Numbered from the stretch's first letter, positions 1 to 8,220 are shown. The stretch is DNA of 64,000 nt from Fibrobacter sp. UWH6 (GCF_900142465.1 NZ_FRAX01000004.1:1-64000), one strand, 5' to 3'. The notes: a model not told the origin generated them from the sequence alone. Program-made: numbers and translations.

Positions 1-597
1 GGGAGTGTCCGCTGGAGTATTTGCTTGGAATCCCAGCTGGAGTGTTCGCTGGAATCTCTGCTGGGGAGTCCCTGCTGAATGTTCGCTGGAATCATCGGGG
101 GAGTGTCCGCTGGAGTCTTTGCTTGGAATCCCTGCTGGGAGTGTCCGCTGGAATCATCGGGGGAGTGTCCGCTGGAGTATTTGCTTGGAATCCCAGCTGG
201 AGTGTTCGCTGGAATCTCTGCTGGGGAGTCCCTGCTGAATGTTCGCTGGAATCATCGGGGGAATGTTCGCTGGAGTCTTTGCTTGGAATCCCTGCTGGAG
301 TGTCTGCTGGGGAATCTCTGCTGAATGTCTGCTGGAGTGTCCGCTGGAATCTCTGCTGGAGTCCCTGCTGGAATCATCGGGGGAGTGTTTGCTGGGAGTG
401 TCCGCTGGAATGTCTGCTGGAGTCTTTGCTTGGAATCCCAGCTGGAGTGTCCGCTGGAATCTCTGCTGGAGTCCCTGCTGGAATCATCGGGGGAGTGTTT
501 GCTGGGAGTGTCCGCTGGAATCCCAGCTGGAGTGTTTGCTGGGAGTGTTTGCTGGAGTGTCTGCTGGGAGTGTCCGCTGGGAGTGTCCGCTGGTTTA
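1..597. repeat. GCTGG-rich degenerate tandem repeat array
   Basis: About 600 bases are built from short units of 9-14 nt centred on GCTGG (for example GCTGGAGTGTCC and GCTGGAATC). Larger periods are visible: the stretch from position 1 recurs nearly perfectly from 161 (160-bp period), and 331-411 recurs at 441-521 (110-bp period). Because the units avoid stop codons, several + strand frames stay open at once, but the predicted peptides are only Trp/Ser/Gly/Leu repeats without initiation signals. I read it as a non-coding satellite-like array. The left edge lies outside the window. Confidence 0.85.
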
Positions 598-608
598 TTT
601 TAAAGACT

Positions 609-639
609 AAAAAAAGCCTACCCCTTGCGGAGTAGGCTT
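609..639 (-). terminator. Intrinsic terminator of rpsD
   Basis: An 8-bp stem (614-621 with 632-639) is followed on the minus strand by seven T residues. It lies 19 bases beyond the rpsD stop codon and separates the gene from the repeat array. Confidence 0.9.
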
Positions 640-657
640 AAAATAAGGTGTTTATTA

Positions 658-1263
658 CTAGCGAGAGTAGTATTCCACAACGAGCTGTTCTTCAAGCTGA
701 ACGGGGATCTGGTCGCGGAGCGGGAGCTTCACGAGAGAGCCGGACATCTTGTTAGCATCGACAGTCAGATATTCGGGAACAGCTGCGCCAGCGGCGAGTG
801 CTTCCTTGATCTGTGCATGTTCCTTAGACTGTTCGCGAACTGCAATCACGTCGCCGGCCTTGAGCTGACGAGAGGGAGAGAAGCTGCGGACGCCGTTCAC
901 GGTGAAGTGACCGTGAGCAACATACTGACGAGCAGCGAAGATGGTGCGAGCGAAGCCCATGCGGAGCACTGCTGCGTCCAGACGGGTTTCGAGCAAGATC
1001 ATCAGGTTGTCGCCAGCAGAACCTGCGCGACGGTTTGCTTCGGCGTAAGCCTTAGCGAGCTGTGCTTCGGAAATGTTGTAGGTGAAACGGAGACGCTGCT
1101 TTTCGACGAGCTGCTGCTTGTAAACAGAAGAGGACTTCTTGCGGTTCTGACCATGCTGGCCAGGTGCGAAGTGACGGCGGTCGAGAGCCTTCTGAGTCTT
1201 CTGAGAAACAGCAAGGTCCAGGGAACGGGCAACCTTGCCCTTAGGTCCACGGAAAGAGGACAT
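658..1263 (-). CDS. rpsD: 30S ribosomal protein S4
   Basis: Primary 16S rRNA-binding protein of the small subunit that nucleates assembly of the 30S body. The 201-residue length is normal for the family. The N-terminus (MSSFRGPKGKVARS) lacks the zinc-binding cysteines seen in some S4 proteins. The S4 RNA-binding fold starts near residue 92 (ETRLDAAVLRMGFA) and includes the conserved RQYVAHGHFTVNG segment. The ATG is preceded by GAGG at 7-nt spacing. The gene is monocistronic here, with its own promoter, structured leader and terminator, rather than sitting in an rpsM-rpsK-rpsD-rpoA cluster. S4 is known to repress its own translation in other bacteria, which fits the leader described separately. 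Confidence 0.97.
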   Translation of the reverse strand: MSSFRGPKGKVARSLDLAVSQKTQKALDRRHFAPGQHGQNRKKSSSVYKQQLVEKQRLRFTYNISEAQLAKAYAEANRRAGSAGDNLMILLETRLDAAVLRMGFARTIFAARQYVAHGHFTVNGVRSFSPSRQLKAGDVIAVREQSKEHAQIKEALAAGAAVPEYLTVDANKMSGSLVKLPLRDQIPVQLEEQLVVEYYSR

Positions 1264-1339
1264 ATTAACCTCGTAAAAGGAAGCTCTTTGGTTAATGACG
1301 TATGCTGGTAGAGCTTAACACGACATACGCTAGATGTTG
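1264..1339 (-). promoter_or_regulatory. rpsD leader with two hairpins joined by a kissing helix; likely S4 autoregulatory element
   Basis: Seen in the sequence: stem A pairs 1324-1330 with 1298-1304 (7 bp, one G-U), and stem C pairs 1290-1296 with 1264-1270 (7 bp). The 19-nt loop of A contains AAGCUCU (1310-1316), perfectly complementary to AGAGCUU (1281-1287) in the 19-nt loop of C. The result is a 7-bp loop-loop helix, topologically a pseudoknot. Stem C covers part of the Shine-Dalgarno GAGG and ends directly before the AUG. Known: S4 represses translation by binding pseudoknotted leaders in E. coli and Bacillus. Inferred: this is the equivalent element here. Alternative local pairings exist and no covariation could be tested. 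Confidence 0.7.
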
Positions 1340-1345
1340 GAGCTA

Positions 1346-1374
1346 TATATAGAAAATCCAATAGGGGTTTTCAA
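1346..1374 (-). promoter_or_regulatory. Promoter of rpsD
   Basis: On the minus strand TTGAAA (1374-1369) and TATATA (1351-1346) are separated by exactly 17 nt. The predicted start near 1339 gives a 76-nt leader that contains the whole pseudoknotted structure. Confidence 0.75.
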
Positions 1375-1442
1375 GTGTCATAGGAGTTCACGCAAGGAAA
1401 TCCGGCTACCAGCGGGGAAACTTCCACCGGAGGAACGAGGTG

Positions 1443-1559
1443 GTGAGGTCGGAGCGGAGCTCCTAGAGGGGGTCTGGTCGCGTCTAGCGACGCTAGATGT
1501 CAGAAAAATGCACCATTAACCCCCTATAAAACCTCTAGCACGCTTGCGTGCGACCTCAC
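1443..1559. other. Nested inverted repeats; candidate structured RNA or leader
   Basis: Three sets of complementary arms nest correctly: 1443-1451 with 1551-1559 (9 bp), 1463-1469 with 1532-1538 (7 bp) and 1468-1473 with 1519-1524. They enclose a hairpin at 1481-1488/1492-1499, and a second small hairpin lies at 1538-1551. The element is upstream of the rpsD promoter and 46 bases ahead of the gene starting at 1606. On the plus strand it could be a leader of the glycan cluster. I do not recognise a known RNA family and cannot assign the strand. Confidence 0.35.
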
Positions 1560-1605
1560 ACCTGAAGCGCAGCGTTCCTCACTCCATTTTGTCTATATTT
1601 ATCTC

Positions 1606-2010
1606 ATGAATTGGAACGAACCGCAGATTATTGATATTCCTATTGTACACGATGAACGTGGTAATTTGAGTGTTGTGGAAGGGGGACAACTGGTCCCTTT
1701 CGATATCAAGCGTGTTTATTATCTGTATGATGTTCCCGGTGGATCTACCCGCGGGGGGCACGCCCATCGCAAGCTTCGTCAGCTGATTTTTGCGGCCAGT
1801 GGCAGTTTTGACGTGGTTCTGGACGATGGTAAGACACGTCAGAAGTTCCAGTTGAACCGTTCCTACAAGGGGTTGTATATCCCCACCATGACTTGGCGTG
1901 AAATCGAGAATTTCTCTTCTGGCGCAGTATGCATGGTTCTTGCTTCGGAACATTACGAAGAAGCCGACTACATATATGAATATGAAGACTTCCTCAAAGA
2001 AGTTAGATGA
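1606..2010 (+). CDS. fdtA: dTDP-4-oxo-6-deoxyglucose 3,4-ketoisomerase (FdtA/WxcM family)
   Basis: Small cupin enzyme that moves the keto group of dTDP-4-keto-6-deoxyglucose from C4 to C3, the step before transamination to a 3-amino-3,6-dideoxyhexose. The 134-residue length is typical. The cupin metal/substrate signature GGxxxRGGHAHRK (His52, His54) and the C-terminal SEHYEEADYIYEYEDF are characteristic of FdtA/QdtA proteins. The aminotransferase for the next step is at 3173. TATATT lies at 1594-1599, six bases before the ATG, with no Shine-Dalgarno, so a leaderless transcript is likely. FdtA (galacto product) and QdtA (gluco product) cannot be told apart by eye. Confidence 0.88.
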   Translation: MNWNEPQIIDIPIVHDERGNLSVVEGGQLVPFDIKRVYYLYDVPGGSTRGGHAHRKLRQLIFAASGSFDVVLDDGKTRQKFQLNRSYKGLYIPTMTWREIENFSSGAVCMVLASEHYEEADYIYEYEDFLKEVR

Positions 2011-2016
2011 TGCATG

Positions 2017-2030
2017 GGGGCTACGGCCCC
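2017..2030. other. Small hairpin between converging genes
   Basis: A GGGGC/GCCCC stem with a 4-nt loop lies in the 27-bp gap between the two convergent stops. There is no clear T-run, so its role as a terminator is doubtful. Confidence 0.35.
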
Positions 2031-2037
2031 TGCGTCG

Positions 2038-3051
2038 TTAAAAATTTTTTGTGTAGTAGGTGTTGAGGGAGGCTTTGCCGCCTAGGCCTTCCTTGAACTT
2101 GAACAGGGTTTCGTTCAGGTATTTGCCGCCATCTTCGGTGGAGATTCCCCAGGACACGTTCTTGAAACCCTTGGTTGCCGCTTCGCGCATGATGGACGTG
2201 AGGACTGCCACGGTTGGGTTGAATGCGTCAAAGCTTGGGTCTGGGGCGATGTACTGGTAGTGTACGGCCTTGGTTTCAGGGAAGACGAAGAACATGGCTC
2301 CTGCGATGAGGTTTTCCCTGCCGGTTTCATCTTTGCCGAAAATGCCTCGAAGCCAAATGTTATCTGCAATGCGGGCGGAAGCGAGATCCTTGATTTCCTC
2401 GATGGAATGGACTGGCTTGACGTTGTACTTGGCTTTTGAAATTTTCAGAAATTCGTAGAACGGTCCGAGTTCTTCAGCCTCGATGGGGCGGTAAATGATG
2501 TCTTTGTGTTCGGCCTTGTATTTTTCGTATGCTTTAACCTGTCTGCGCTTAGCCCCTTCGCAGAGATCAAAAGGATCGGCGAATGTTCCATCCGGCGCAG
2601 AAACGATGGTTGTTACGGCGCTTAGTTCAGTATGTCTTTCGTAGCCCAGGTGCTCTAACAGGTATTCCACAAGGGCAGGGGATTCCTGACTAAATACGGC
2701 CGGGGTTAGTTTCAGACGGACTCTTCTAAAATTCTTTGCGAAATATTCGTCGGCGAATTTCAGGATTTCCTGCAGGCGGCTGGCGGTGTAAAAATCCTTT
2801 GAAATGACGGGGCCGCCGAAGGTGGAACCTTGGTGGGATATGAATTCTCCGTCTGCTGTAACCGTGCCGGGGAAATAGGCTGTTATGATTCCGCTTTTGT
2901 GGATGGCGAAGCTTGCATCCTTGAATCGATCTTCCGGATGGTAGTTCAAAAATTGCCGGGTCTGTAGAAAGGTGCCGTTGACGGACTCCCGGTTCACAAA
3001 CCGGTCCAGTCGTTGGTCCAATTCCTTGTTGTAGGGCAAAATCTCGAACAT
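2038..3051 (-). CDS. FemAB/GNAT-like acyltransferase, probably acting on an amino sugar
   Basis: About 337 residues with the two-lobed look of FemAB-like acyl-CoA N-acyltransferases. The C-terminal half has a conserved-looking run (LIAGAMFFVFPETKAVHYQYIA, then WGISTEDGGKYLNETLFKFKEGLGG) resembling the acyl-acceptor part of the fold. It is convergent with fdtA and divergent from the aminotransferase gene. In related clusters the amino sugar made by FdtA and FdtB is N-acetylated by FdtC; no hexapeptide-type FdtC is present, so this protein may supply that step (inference). A GTG at 3057 is an alternative start; ATG at 3051 gives MFEILPYNKEL. Confidence 0.6.
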   Translation of the reverse strand: MFEILPYNKELDQRLDRFVNRESVNGTFLQTRQFLNYHPEDRFKDASFAIHKSGIITAYFPGTVTADGEFISHQGSTFGGPVISKDFYTASRLQEILKFADEYFAKNFRRVRLKLTPAVFSQESPALVEYLLEHLGYERHTELSAVTTIVSAPDGTFADPFDLCEGAKRRQVKAYEKYKAEHKDIIYRPIEAEELGPFYEFLKISKAKYNVKPVHSIEEIKDLASARIADNIWLRGIFGKDETGRENLIAGAMFFVFPETKAVHYQYIAPDPSFDAFNPTVAVLTSIMREAATKGFKNVSWGISTEDGGKYLNETLFKFKEGLGGKASLNTYYTKNF

Positions 3052-3172
3052 ATTCACAAATTAGTATTTAACGATGGATGAAAACTTTAGATTGTCCATT
3101 AAAATGGTGGTTTTATCGGTTTTAATGCTTTAGACTGTTTTTCAAATAGGGATATTTTCTACTTTGAGGTTC

Positions 3173-4351
3173 ATGATTCAAGTTCCCTATTACCCTTTGA
3201 AGCGAGTAAGCGATTCCTACGGCTCCGAAATAAAGGAGGCTGTCAATCGTGTGATGGATTCTGGTTGGTATATCCGTGGCAAGGAATGCGGCGGTTTTGA
3301 AGAGACGTTTGCCAAATACTGTGGATCTCGCCATTGCGTCGGGGTAGGGAATGGTCTTGAGGCCTTGGCCTTGATTTTGAAGGGTTATGTCTCCTTGGGC
3401 CGTTTGCAGCCTGGCGACGGGGTCATTGTTCCTTCCAATACTTTTATTGCCTCATGGCTTGCGGTAAAGGCTGCTAATCTTGTGCCGGTTCCTGCGGAAC
3501 CGGATGCAGAAACTGCGGTTTTGAGTGCCGTTTCTGTGGATCGTGCGTTTGCAGGTGCCCAGCAGGACGGTCTTAAGGTTCGGGCAATTCTGGCGGTTCA
3601 CCTGTACGGTCGTCTTTGCCCCATGATGGAACTGAAACAGTTTGCAGAGACTCGCGATCTTCTTTTGCTGGAAGATGCGGCCCAGGCTCATGGCGCGTCA
3701 TTTGCTACTGAAAATGGCGTTGTTCGCGCCGGGAATCTCGGAGACGCAGCCGGTTTCAGTTTCTACCCGGGAAAGAACCTGGGGGCCCTTGGGGATGCCG
3801 GCGCTGTGGTTACCAGCGATGGCGAATTGGCTGCCGTTGTCCGCAAACTTGCAAATTATGGTTCCGAAAAGAAGTATGTTCACGAGTTTGCCGGTGAAAA
3901 TTCCCGCCTAGATGAAATTCAGGCTGCAGTCCTGTCCGTGAAGCTTCCTCGACTGGACGAAGAAAACCGCCGCCGTAATGAAATCGCTAACCGCTACCTG
4001 GCCGAAATCAGAAATCCGCTGGTGAGGTTGCCAAAGGCTGCTGTTTCTGTGCCCGCCGGTACTGTGGCGGATTGTGTGTGGCATATTTTTGCGGTACACT
4101 GCGAACTGCCTAATGGCGAAAGTTGTCGCGACGCCCTTCAAAAACATTTGGCAAATCGTGGTGTAGAAACGCTTATTCATTATCCGACGCCGCCCCATTT
4201 GCAGAAGGCTTTTGCCGATGATTTTTCCACCGGGGCTTACCCAGTTGCAGAACGTCTGGCCAATGAGGAGTTGAGCCTGCCTTTACACCCCTTCATGACT
4301 GAAGATGAAATTGCAGCAGTAATTGAAGGCGTTAACAACTTTAAGGATTAG
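3173..4351 (+). CDS. fdtB: Sugar aminotransferase, DegT/DnrJ/EryC1/StrS family (FdtB-like)
   Basis: PLP-dependent sugar nucleotide aminotransferase, expected to convert the 3-keto sugar made by FdtA into a 3-amino-3,6-dideoxy sugar. In the 392-residue form, the PLP lysine is Lys201 in SFYPGKNLGALGDAG, the cofactor-binding acid is Asp168 in LLLLEDAAQAHGA, and the N-terminal VPSNTFIASWLAV and C-terminal HYPTPPHLQ motifs are typical. A TTG at 3164 would add three residues. I prefer the ATG at 3173 because MIQVPYYPLKR is the usual family N-terminus, although GAGG sits only three bases before it. The flippase gene follows after 3 bases, so the two are probably co-transcribed. Confidence 0.88.
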   Translation: MIQVPYYPLKRVSDSYGSEIKEAVNRVMDSGWYIRGKECGGFEETFAKYCGSRHCVGVGNGLEALALILKGYVSLGRLQPGDGVIVPSNTFIASWLAVKAANLVPVPAEPDAETAVLSAVSVDRAFAGAQQDGLKVRAILAVHLYGRLCPMMELKQFAETRDLLLLEDAAQAHGASFATENGVVRAGNLGDAAGFSFYPGKNLGALGDAGAVVTSDGELAAVVRKLANYGSEKKYVHEFAGENSRLDEIQAAVLSVKLPRLDEENRRRNEIANRYLAEIRNPLVRLPKAAVSVPAGTVADCVWHIFAVHCELPNGESCRDALQKHLANRGVETLIHYPTPPHLQKAFADDFSTGAYPVAERLANEELSLPLHPFMTEDEIAAVIEGVNNFKD

Positions 4352-4354
4352 TCT

Positions 4355-5608
4355 ATGTTTGTGAAAAGTTTCCTGGGTTCGGGTGCGGTAACGGCTTTTA
4401 ACGCCTTGAGGGCTTTTGCCATCAACAAGCTTTTGGCTGTTTTCTTGCCGCCTGCAGCCTTTGCCTGTGTCGGGCAGTTCATGAACCTGTTGACTATCGG
4501 GCAGGCCACTTCCAGTCTTGCTCTTCAGAATGGCTGGACTAGCCTGACCGCTCAGAATTTCAAGAACGAAAAGCAACTTCTTGGAGTGTGGCGAGGCGGT
4601 CTTCGTCTGACAACTTTTGCGAGCCTGTTCACTTTTGTGGCTGCAGTTCTGTTCTGTTTCATGGCTCCATTGGAAACTCTGTTTCCTGGGATGAATACTC
4701 GACTGGTGCAGGCAGCAATCCTGTTTGCTTTGCCAGGTGTATTCGCTACCAATATTGTTGCCATCTGTGCTGCCGTCATGAACGGTATGGGTGAAAATCG
4801 CAAGTGGGCGCTTATCAATATTGTGGCTTCCTTGTGGCAAGTTTTATGGGTTGCATTTTTCCTTTATACGGGCCAACTGTCTGTCCTTTCTATTATTGCG
4901 ACCCAGTCCATCGTGGCCGCCTTTTTTGCCATCCGCATTGCAAGCCAGGCTGGTTTTAGTGTCAAGAAAGTCTGGTCTACGGCAGCCGATATTCGTGAAC
5001 CTTGGGTCTCTTATGCCTTGATGGGCTTGGTTCCCATGGTCATGACTCCCGTTGTGCTTACGGTAATCCGAACCGCAGTGGCTTCGAACTTTGGGCAGGA
5101 TGCCGCCGGCATCTGGCAGAGTGTGTTGAAGGTTTCGGACTTCCTCTTCATGATGATGTCGGCTATTCTTACCGTGATTATCCTGCCGAAGGTTTCGGCC
5201 CAGCAGACTAGGCAGGAATTTTTCAAGTTGTTTAATCCCTTGCTCTTGCGTGTGATGGGAATTTCTCTGGTGATGGTGACGGCTTTATTTTTGTGCCGCG
5301 GTCTCCTAGTGCAAATCCTTTTTTCAAGAGCCTATATGGGTGCCGCCGATTATCTGTTTTATCAACTGTTGGGAGATTTCTTTAGGGCTGGTGGATTTTC
5401 CTTGGCACTGGTCCTGATCGCTCGCCGCGAAACAAAGAAGTTCCTTTCCATTGAAATTGGTTCGGAAATTTTTCTGGCCGCAGGTTCCCTGATCCTAATG
5501 AAACTGGTGGAATTTCAGGGGCCCATGATGGCTTACGCCGTAGAAAACTTCCTATACTTTGCAGTTATGTTCGTTGTTGTCCGGAGGCTGAAATGGAATC
5601 AGCAGTAA
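4355..5608 (+). CDS. Wzx-type lipid-linked glycan flippase
   Basis: Inner-membrane protein of 417 residues with about 10-12 hydrophobic helices (polysaccharide translocase, MOP superfamily). It flips undecaprenyl-diphosphate-linked repeat units across the membrane. The N-terminus (AFNALRAFAINKLLAVFLPPAAFACVGQF) resembles WzxE, the enterobacterial common antigen flippase, whose substrate also carries a dTDP-derived amino-deoxy sugar. The gene starts 3 bases after the aminotransferase and overlaps the next glycosyltransferase by 16 bases, which implies translational coupling. Confidence 0.85.
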   Translation: MFVKSFLGSGAVTAFNALRAFAINKLLAVFLPPAAFACVGQFMNLLTIGQATSSLALQNGWTSLTAQNFKNEKQLLGVWRGGLRLTTFASLFTFVAAVLFCFMAPLETLFPGMNTRLVQAAILFALPGVFATNIVAICAAVMNGMGENRKWALINIVASLWQVLWVAFFLYTGQLSVLSIIATQSIVAAFFAIRIASQAGFSVKKVWSTAADIREPWVSYALMGLVPMVMTPVVLTVIRTAVASNFGQDAAGIWQSVLKVSDFLFMMMSAILTVIILPKVSAQQTRQEFFKLFNPLLLRVMGISLVMVTALFLCRGLLVQILFSRAYMGAADYLFYQLLGDFFRAGGFSLALVLIARRETKKFLSIEIGSEIFLAAGSLILMKLVEFQGPMMAYAVENFLYFAVMFVVVRRLKWNQQ

Positions 5609-6480
5609 TCGTTTCTGTGCTGATGGCCTGCTACAAGCATGAACGTTTTGTAGAGGCGGCTGTCCGTTCTGTAATGGCTCAAGAGGGCGTGTCCTTTGAA
5701 TTGATCGTTATTGATGATGGCAGTCCCGATAGGTCGCCCGAGATTCTTGAACGCTTGGCAAACGAGTTCCACTTCAAATACGTCCATCGTCCGAACAAAG
5801 GGGTGGTGGCGACCATGAATGAATTGCTTTCTATGGCGAAGGGCAAGTATTTTTGCTCCATGGCGTCAGATGATATGATGCCTGCAGGCCGATTGGCTGA
5901 ACAAAGTCAGTACCTGGAAAGTCATCCTGAAGTTCCCGTATGCTTCGGACAGATTGTGGTGATGGATGGGGAAGGGAATCATGGCGAAACCCCGGACCCG
6001 CGCTATACCCGTTCTGTTCCTCAAGTGACATTCGAGGAATTTTTCATGGGGAAGAAAGAAGTTCACGGTTGTTCCGAAATGATTCGCCTGGATGTATTCC
6101 GTGATATGGGCGGCTATGATAAGGAATTCCCTTTCGAGGATTTTCCCCAGTGGCTGAAGTTCTTCCATAGGTTTGGAACGTTACCTGTGTTGCCTACCTT
6201 GTGCTGCTACTATCGCGTTCACGGAAACAACATGTCCAGCAACAGTACCTTGATGTATGGCACGTTCTTAAAGGCGCTGGCTCGTTACTCCGATCATCCC
6301 CTTTACCCGAAAGCTGTGAAAATCTGGAAGTCCCATTGGTTCTCCATGCTTGCTTATACCAACAAGGCCGAGGCCGTTCGCAGGATTCCTCAGCTAGCCT
6401 CGTTCTCCTGGGACTTTTTCAAAAGGTTCCCGAAGCTGTTTGTGCCCAAGTTTATTCTGGACCGCCGTTTTAACGTCTGA
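5593..6480 (+). CDS. Family 2 glycosyltransferase
   Basis: GT-A fold transferase of 295 residues. N-terminal VSVLMACYKHERFVEAAVRS and VIDDGSPDRS bind the nucleotide sugar, and the DxD-like metal site is ASDD (residues 91-94). The C-terminal part (VHGCSEMIRLDVFRDMGGYD, then FPFEDFPQWLKF) is the usual acceptor half. It overlaps the flippase gene by 16 bases and is the last plus-strand gene of the cluster. Donor and acceptor sugars cannot be deduced. Confidence 0.85.
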   Translation: MESAVIVSVLMACYKHERFVEAAVRSVMAQEGVSFELIVIDDGSPDRSPEILERLANEFHFKYVHRPNKGVVATMNELLSMAKGKYFCSMASDDMMPAGRLAEQSQYLESHPEVPVCFGQIVVMDGEGNHGETPDPRYTRSVPQVTFEEFFMGKKEVHGCSEMIRLDVFRDMGGYDKEFPFEDFPQWLKFFHRFGTLPVLPTLCCYYRVHGNNMSSNSTLMYGTFLKALARYSDHPLYPKAVKIWKSHWFSMLAYTNKAEAVRRIPQLASFSWDFFKRFPKLFVPKFILDRRFNV

Positions 6481-6492
6481 TTCAAAACGCCG

Positions 6493-7242
6493 TTATCGTC
6501 TGAAAATTTTCTTGATGGTTCCTGCAATTCCCAGTGACTTTAGGTTTGTCCAAAGGGCAAGGGGAATGGAGAGAATCTTGGCGACCGGTGTCGGGAAAAT
6601 CTTGTAAAGCTTTTGACGACGTTCAATTCCCTTGCGGACGGATTCCGGTCTCCAGTTACTTTGAAAGTGGTGGATGCAGTAGGTTTCTGCAGTGGCGCGA
6701 ATCTTGCCGTCTATAAAGCTTTTGGGTGAAAAGAAATCTTCTGGGAAAATTTCCAAAGGGTCACGCAGACTGTTAAAGGCGTTGGCAAGGATGTTGGGCA
6801 AGACCAGCTCATTCACCTGGGATTCTGTGTAGTTGAATGATTCTTGTCTGTAGAAGTCCAGGGCTTTTGTAATGGCGGGGTGATTTTTGTTTGCGGCGAG
6901 AATCGCGCCTTCTATGCGGCGGGATCCGTTTTCGAATCCGAAGAAATATTCGCGGCCCATTAACGGATCGAAACTTTTCACGACTTCAACGTCGGTGTCG
7001 AGATAGATGCCGCCTTCTGTTTCTAGGGCGTACAGACGGACTGCATCTGCGGCGAAGGCCCATTTTTTTTGGGCGAGGGCCTGCATTACCCAGGGAATGC
7101 CTGTGGCTTCGGCTTTGGAACGGTCCCAAAGGATCAGTTCGTAATCGGGTAGAACTTGTTTCCATCCGTCCAAAAATTGGGTTACATCAGCAGGGAACGG
7201 CTCCCCGGAAAACCAACAGTAATGAATTTTCCTAGGAATCAT
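6493..7242 (-). CDS. GT32-like glycosyltransferase (DXD sugar-binding region)
   Basis: A 249-residue protein beginning MIPRKIHYCWFSGEPFP, the hallmark of capsular-polysaccharide and OCH1-like transferases. The DxD motif is Asp82-Thr83-Asp84 in GGIYLDTDVEVV, preceded by AADAVRLYALE. It overlaps the upstream GT2 gene by 4 bases, so the pair forms a minus-strand operon running against fdtB-wzx-GT2. Confidence 0.85.
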   Translation of the reverse strand: MIPRKIHYCWFSGEPFPADVTQFLDGWKQVLPDYELILWDRSKAEATGIPWVMQALAQKKWAFAADAVRLYALETEGGIYLDTDVEVVKSFDPLMGREYFFGFENGSRRIEGAILAANKNHPAITKALDFYRQESFNYTESQVNELVLPNILANAFNSLRDPLEIFPEDFFSPKSFIDGKIRATAETYCIHHFQSNWRPESVRKGIERRQKLYKIFPTPVAKILSIPLALWTNLKSLGIAGTIKKIFRR

Positions 7243-8207
7243 TTTTCATCCCTCCTAAGCATTTTTTGCAAGACGTCGCGGCCTCCGAAAGAGATTACGT
7301 TGGCCACCTTGTTGCGAAGTCTAACCTTGAAATCCAACAGGTTCTGCAATCGAAGTTCCTTGATGTGATTCCAGGCGCGATTGCGGTAATCCTGGAATTC
7401 GTCGGTATCGGGGGTGCGCTTCAGAATGCTGTAGCTGGTGCTGATGAGCATGTTCTTTGCGGCACGAAGTAACTTCGGGTTCCTTATTTTTTCCGTGATA
7501 GTCGTACAAAGGTTTTCGGCGATGTCTAGCAGTTCCGCTTTCTTTAAATTGTAGGCGGAATTCAGGATGCTGGTTTCGCGTTTGCGGTACAGATATAGAG
7601 GCAAACTTACGGAACGGATTTCCTTTGCGCTCAAGAAAATCTGCGGGATGGTACAAAGGTCCTCGAAGTACTTGCCCCTCGGGAAGCGGACGTCTTTCCA
7701 GAGCCTTGATGAGTAAAGTTTGTTCCATGCGGAATGGTCGGGAATCCTGTCTTGGTACAGCGCCTGGATAAGGGCGTCTTCGGGGGACCAGATTTTCTGG
7801 ATGGACTTGCTTCGGTTTCCTGGAATCTTGGCGGGCAATTCGGTAAAGCTGTTGGACCCGCAGCAGATAATCTCTGCATCGGAATCTTGTGAAGCCTTGA
7901 GCAGGGTTTCTAGAAATGTGGGGGCGATCATGTCGTCGCTGTCGACGAATGTAATCCAGGGGGCGGAGACCTTCTGGAGGCCTGCATTGCGGGCTTCGGA
8001 AAGTCCTGCGTTCTCTTGGGACAGAAGCGTGAAACGTTCATCACGTTTGATGAATTCTTCGACAATTTCTGCAGAGTTGTCTGTGGAACCGTCGTTAACG
8101 ACAATGGCTTCGAAGTCGGCAAAGGTCTGGTGCTGTACGCTGATAAGGCATGCTTCCAGATATTCGGCGGTATTGTATACCGGAATAATGACGCTTACGG
8201 TTGCCAT
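7239..8207 (-). CDS. Family 2 glycosyltransferase
   Basis: Classic GT2: VSVIIPVYNTAEYLEACLIS, VVNDGSTDNS and the metal site VDSDD (residues 88-92). The C-terminal half carries FPRGKYFEDLCTIPQI, typical of transferases in capsule and O-antigen clusters. It is coupled to the GT32 gene by a 4-base overlap and begins 13 bases after the gene at 8221. No clear ribosome-binding site is visible. Confidence 0.87.
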   Translation of the reverse strand: MATVSVIIPVYNTAEYLEACLISVQHQTFADFEAIVVNDGSTDNSAEIVEEFIKRDERFTLLSQENAGLSEARNAGLQKVSAPWITFVDSDDMIAPTFLETLLKASQDSDAEIICCGSNSFTELPAKIPGNRSKSIQKIWSPEDALIQALYQDRIPDHSAWNKLYSSRLWKDVRFPRGKYFEDLCTIPQIFLSAKEIRSVSLPLYLYRKRETSILNSAYNLKKAELLDIAENLCTTITEKIRNPKLLRAAKNMLISTSYSILKRTPDTDEFQDYRNRAWNHIKELRLQNLLDFKVRLRNKVANVISFGGRDVLQKMLRRDEK

Positions 8208-8220
8208 AGGGTGGGCTTTT

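Noticed and set aside
5..635. Several overlapping plus-strand frames across the GCTGG array
   Set aside because: Openness in more than one frame is a by-product of the repeat lacking stop codons; no start signals and only repetitive peptide.
1381..1560. RNase P or SRP RNA
   Set aside because: GGAAATCCGG is reminiscent of RNase P, but the other conserved cores of either RNA are absent.
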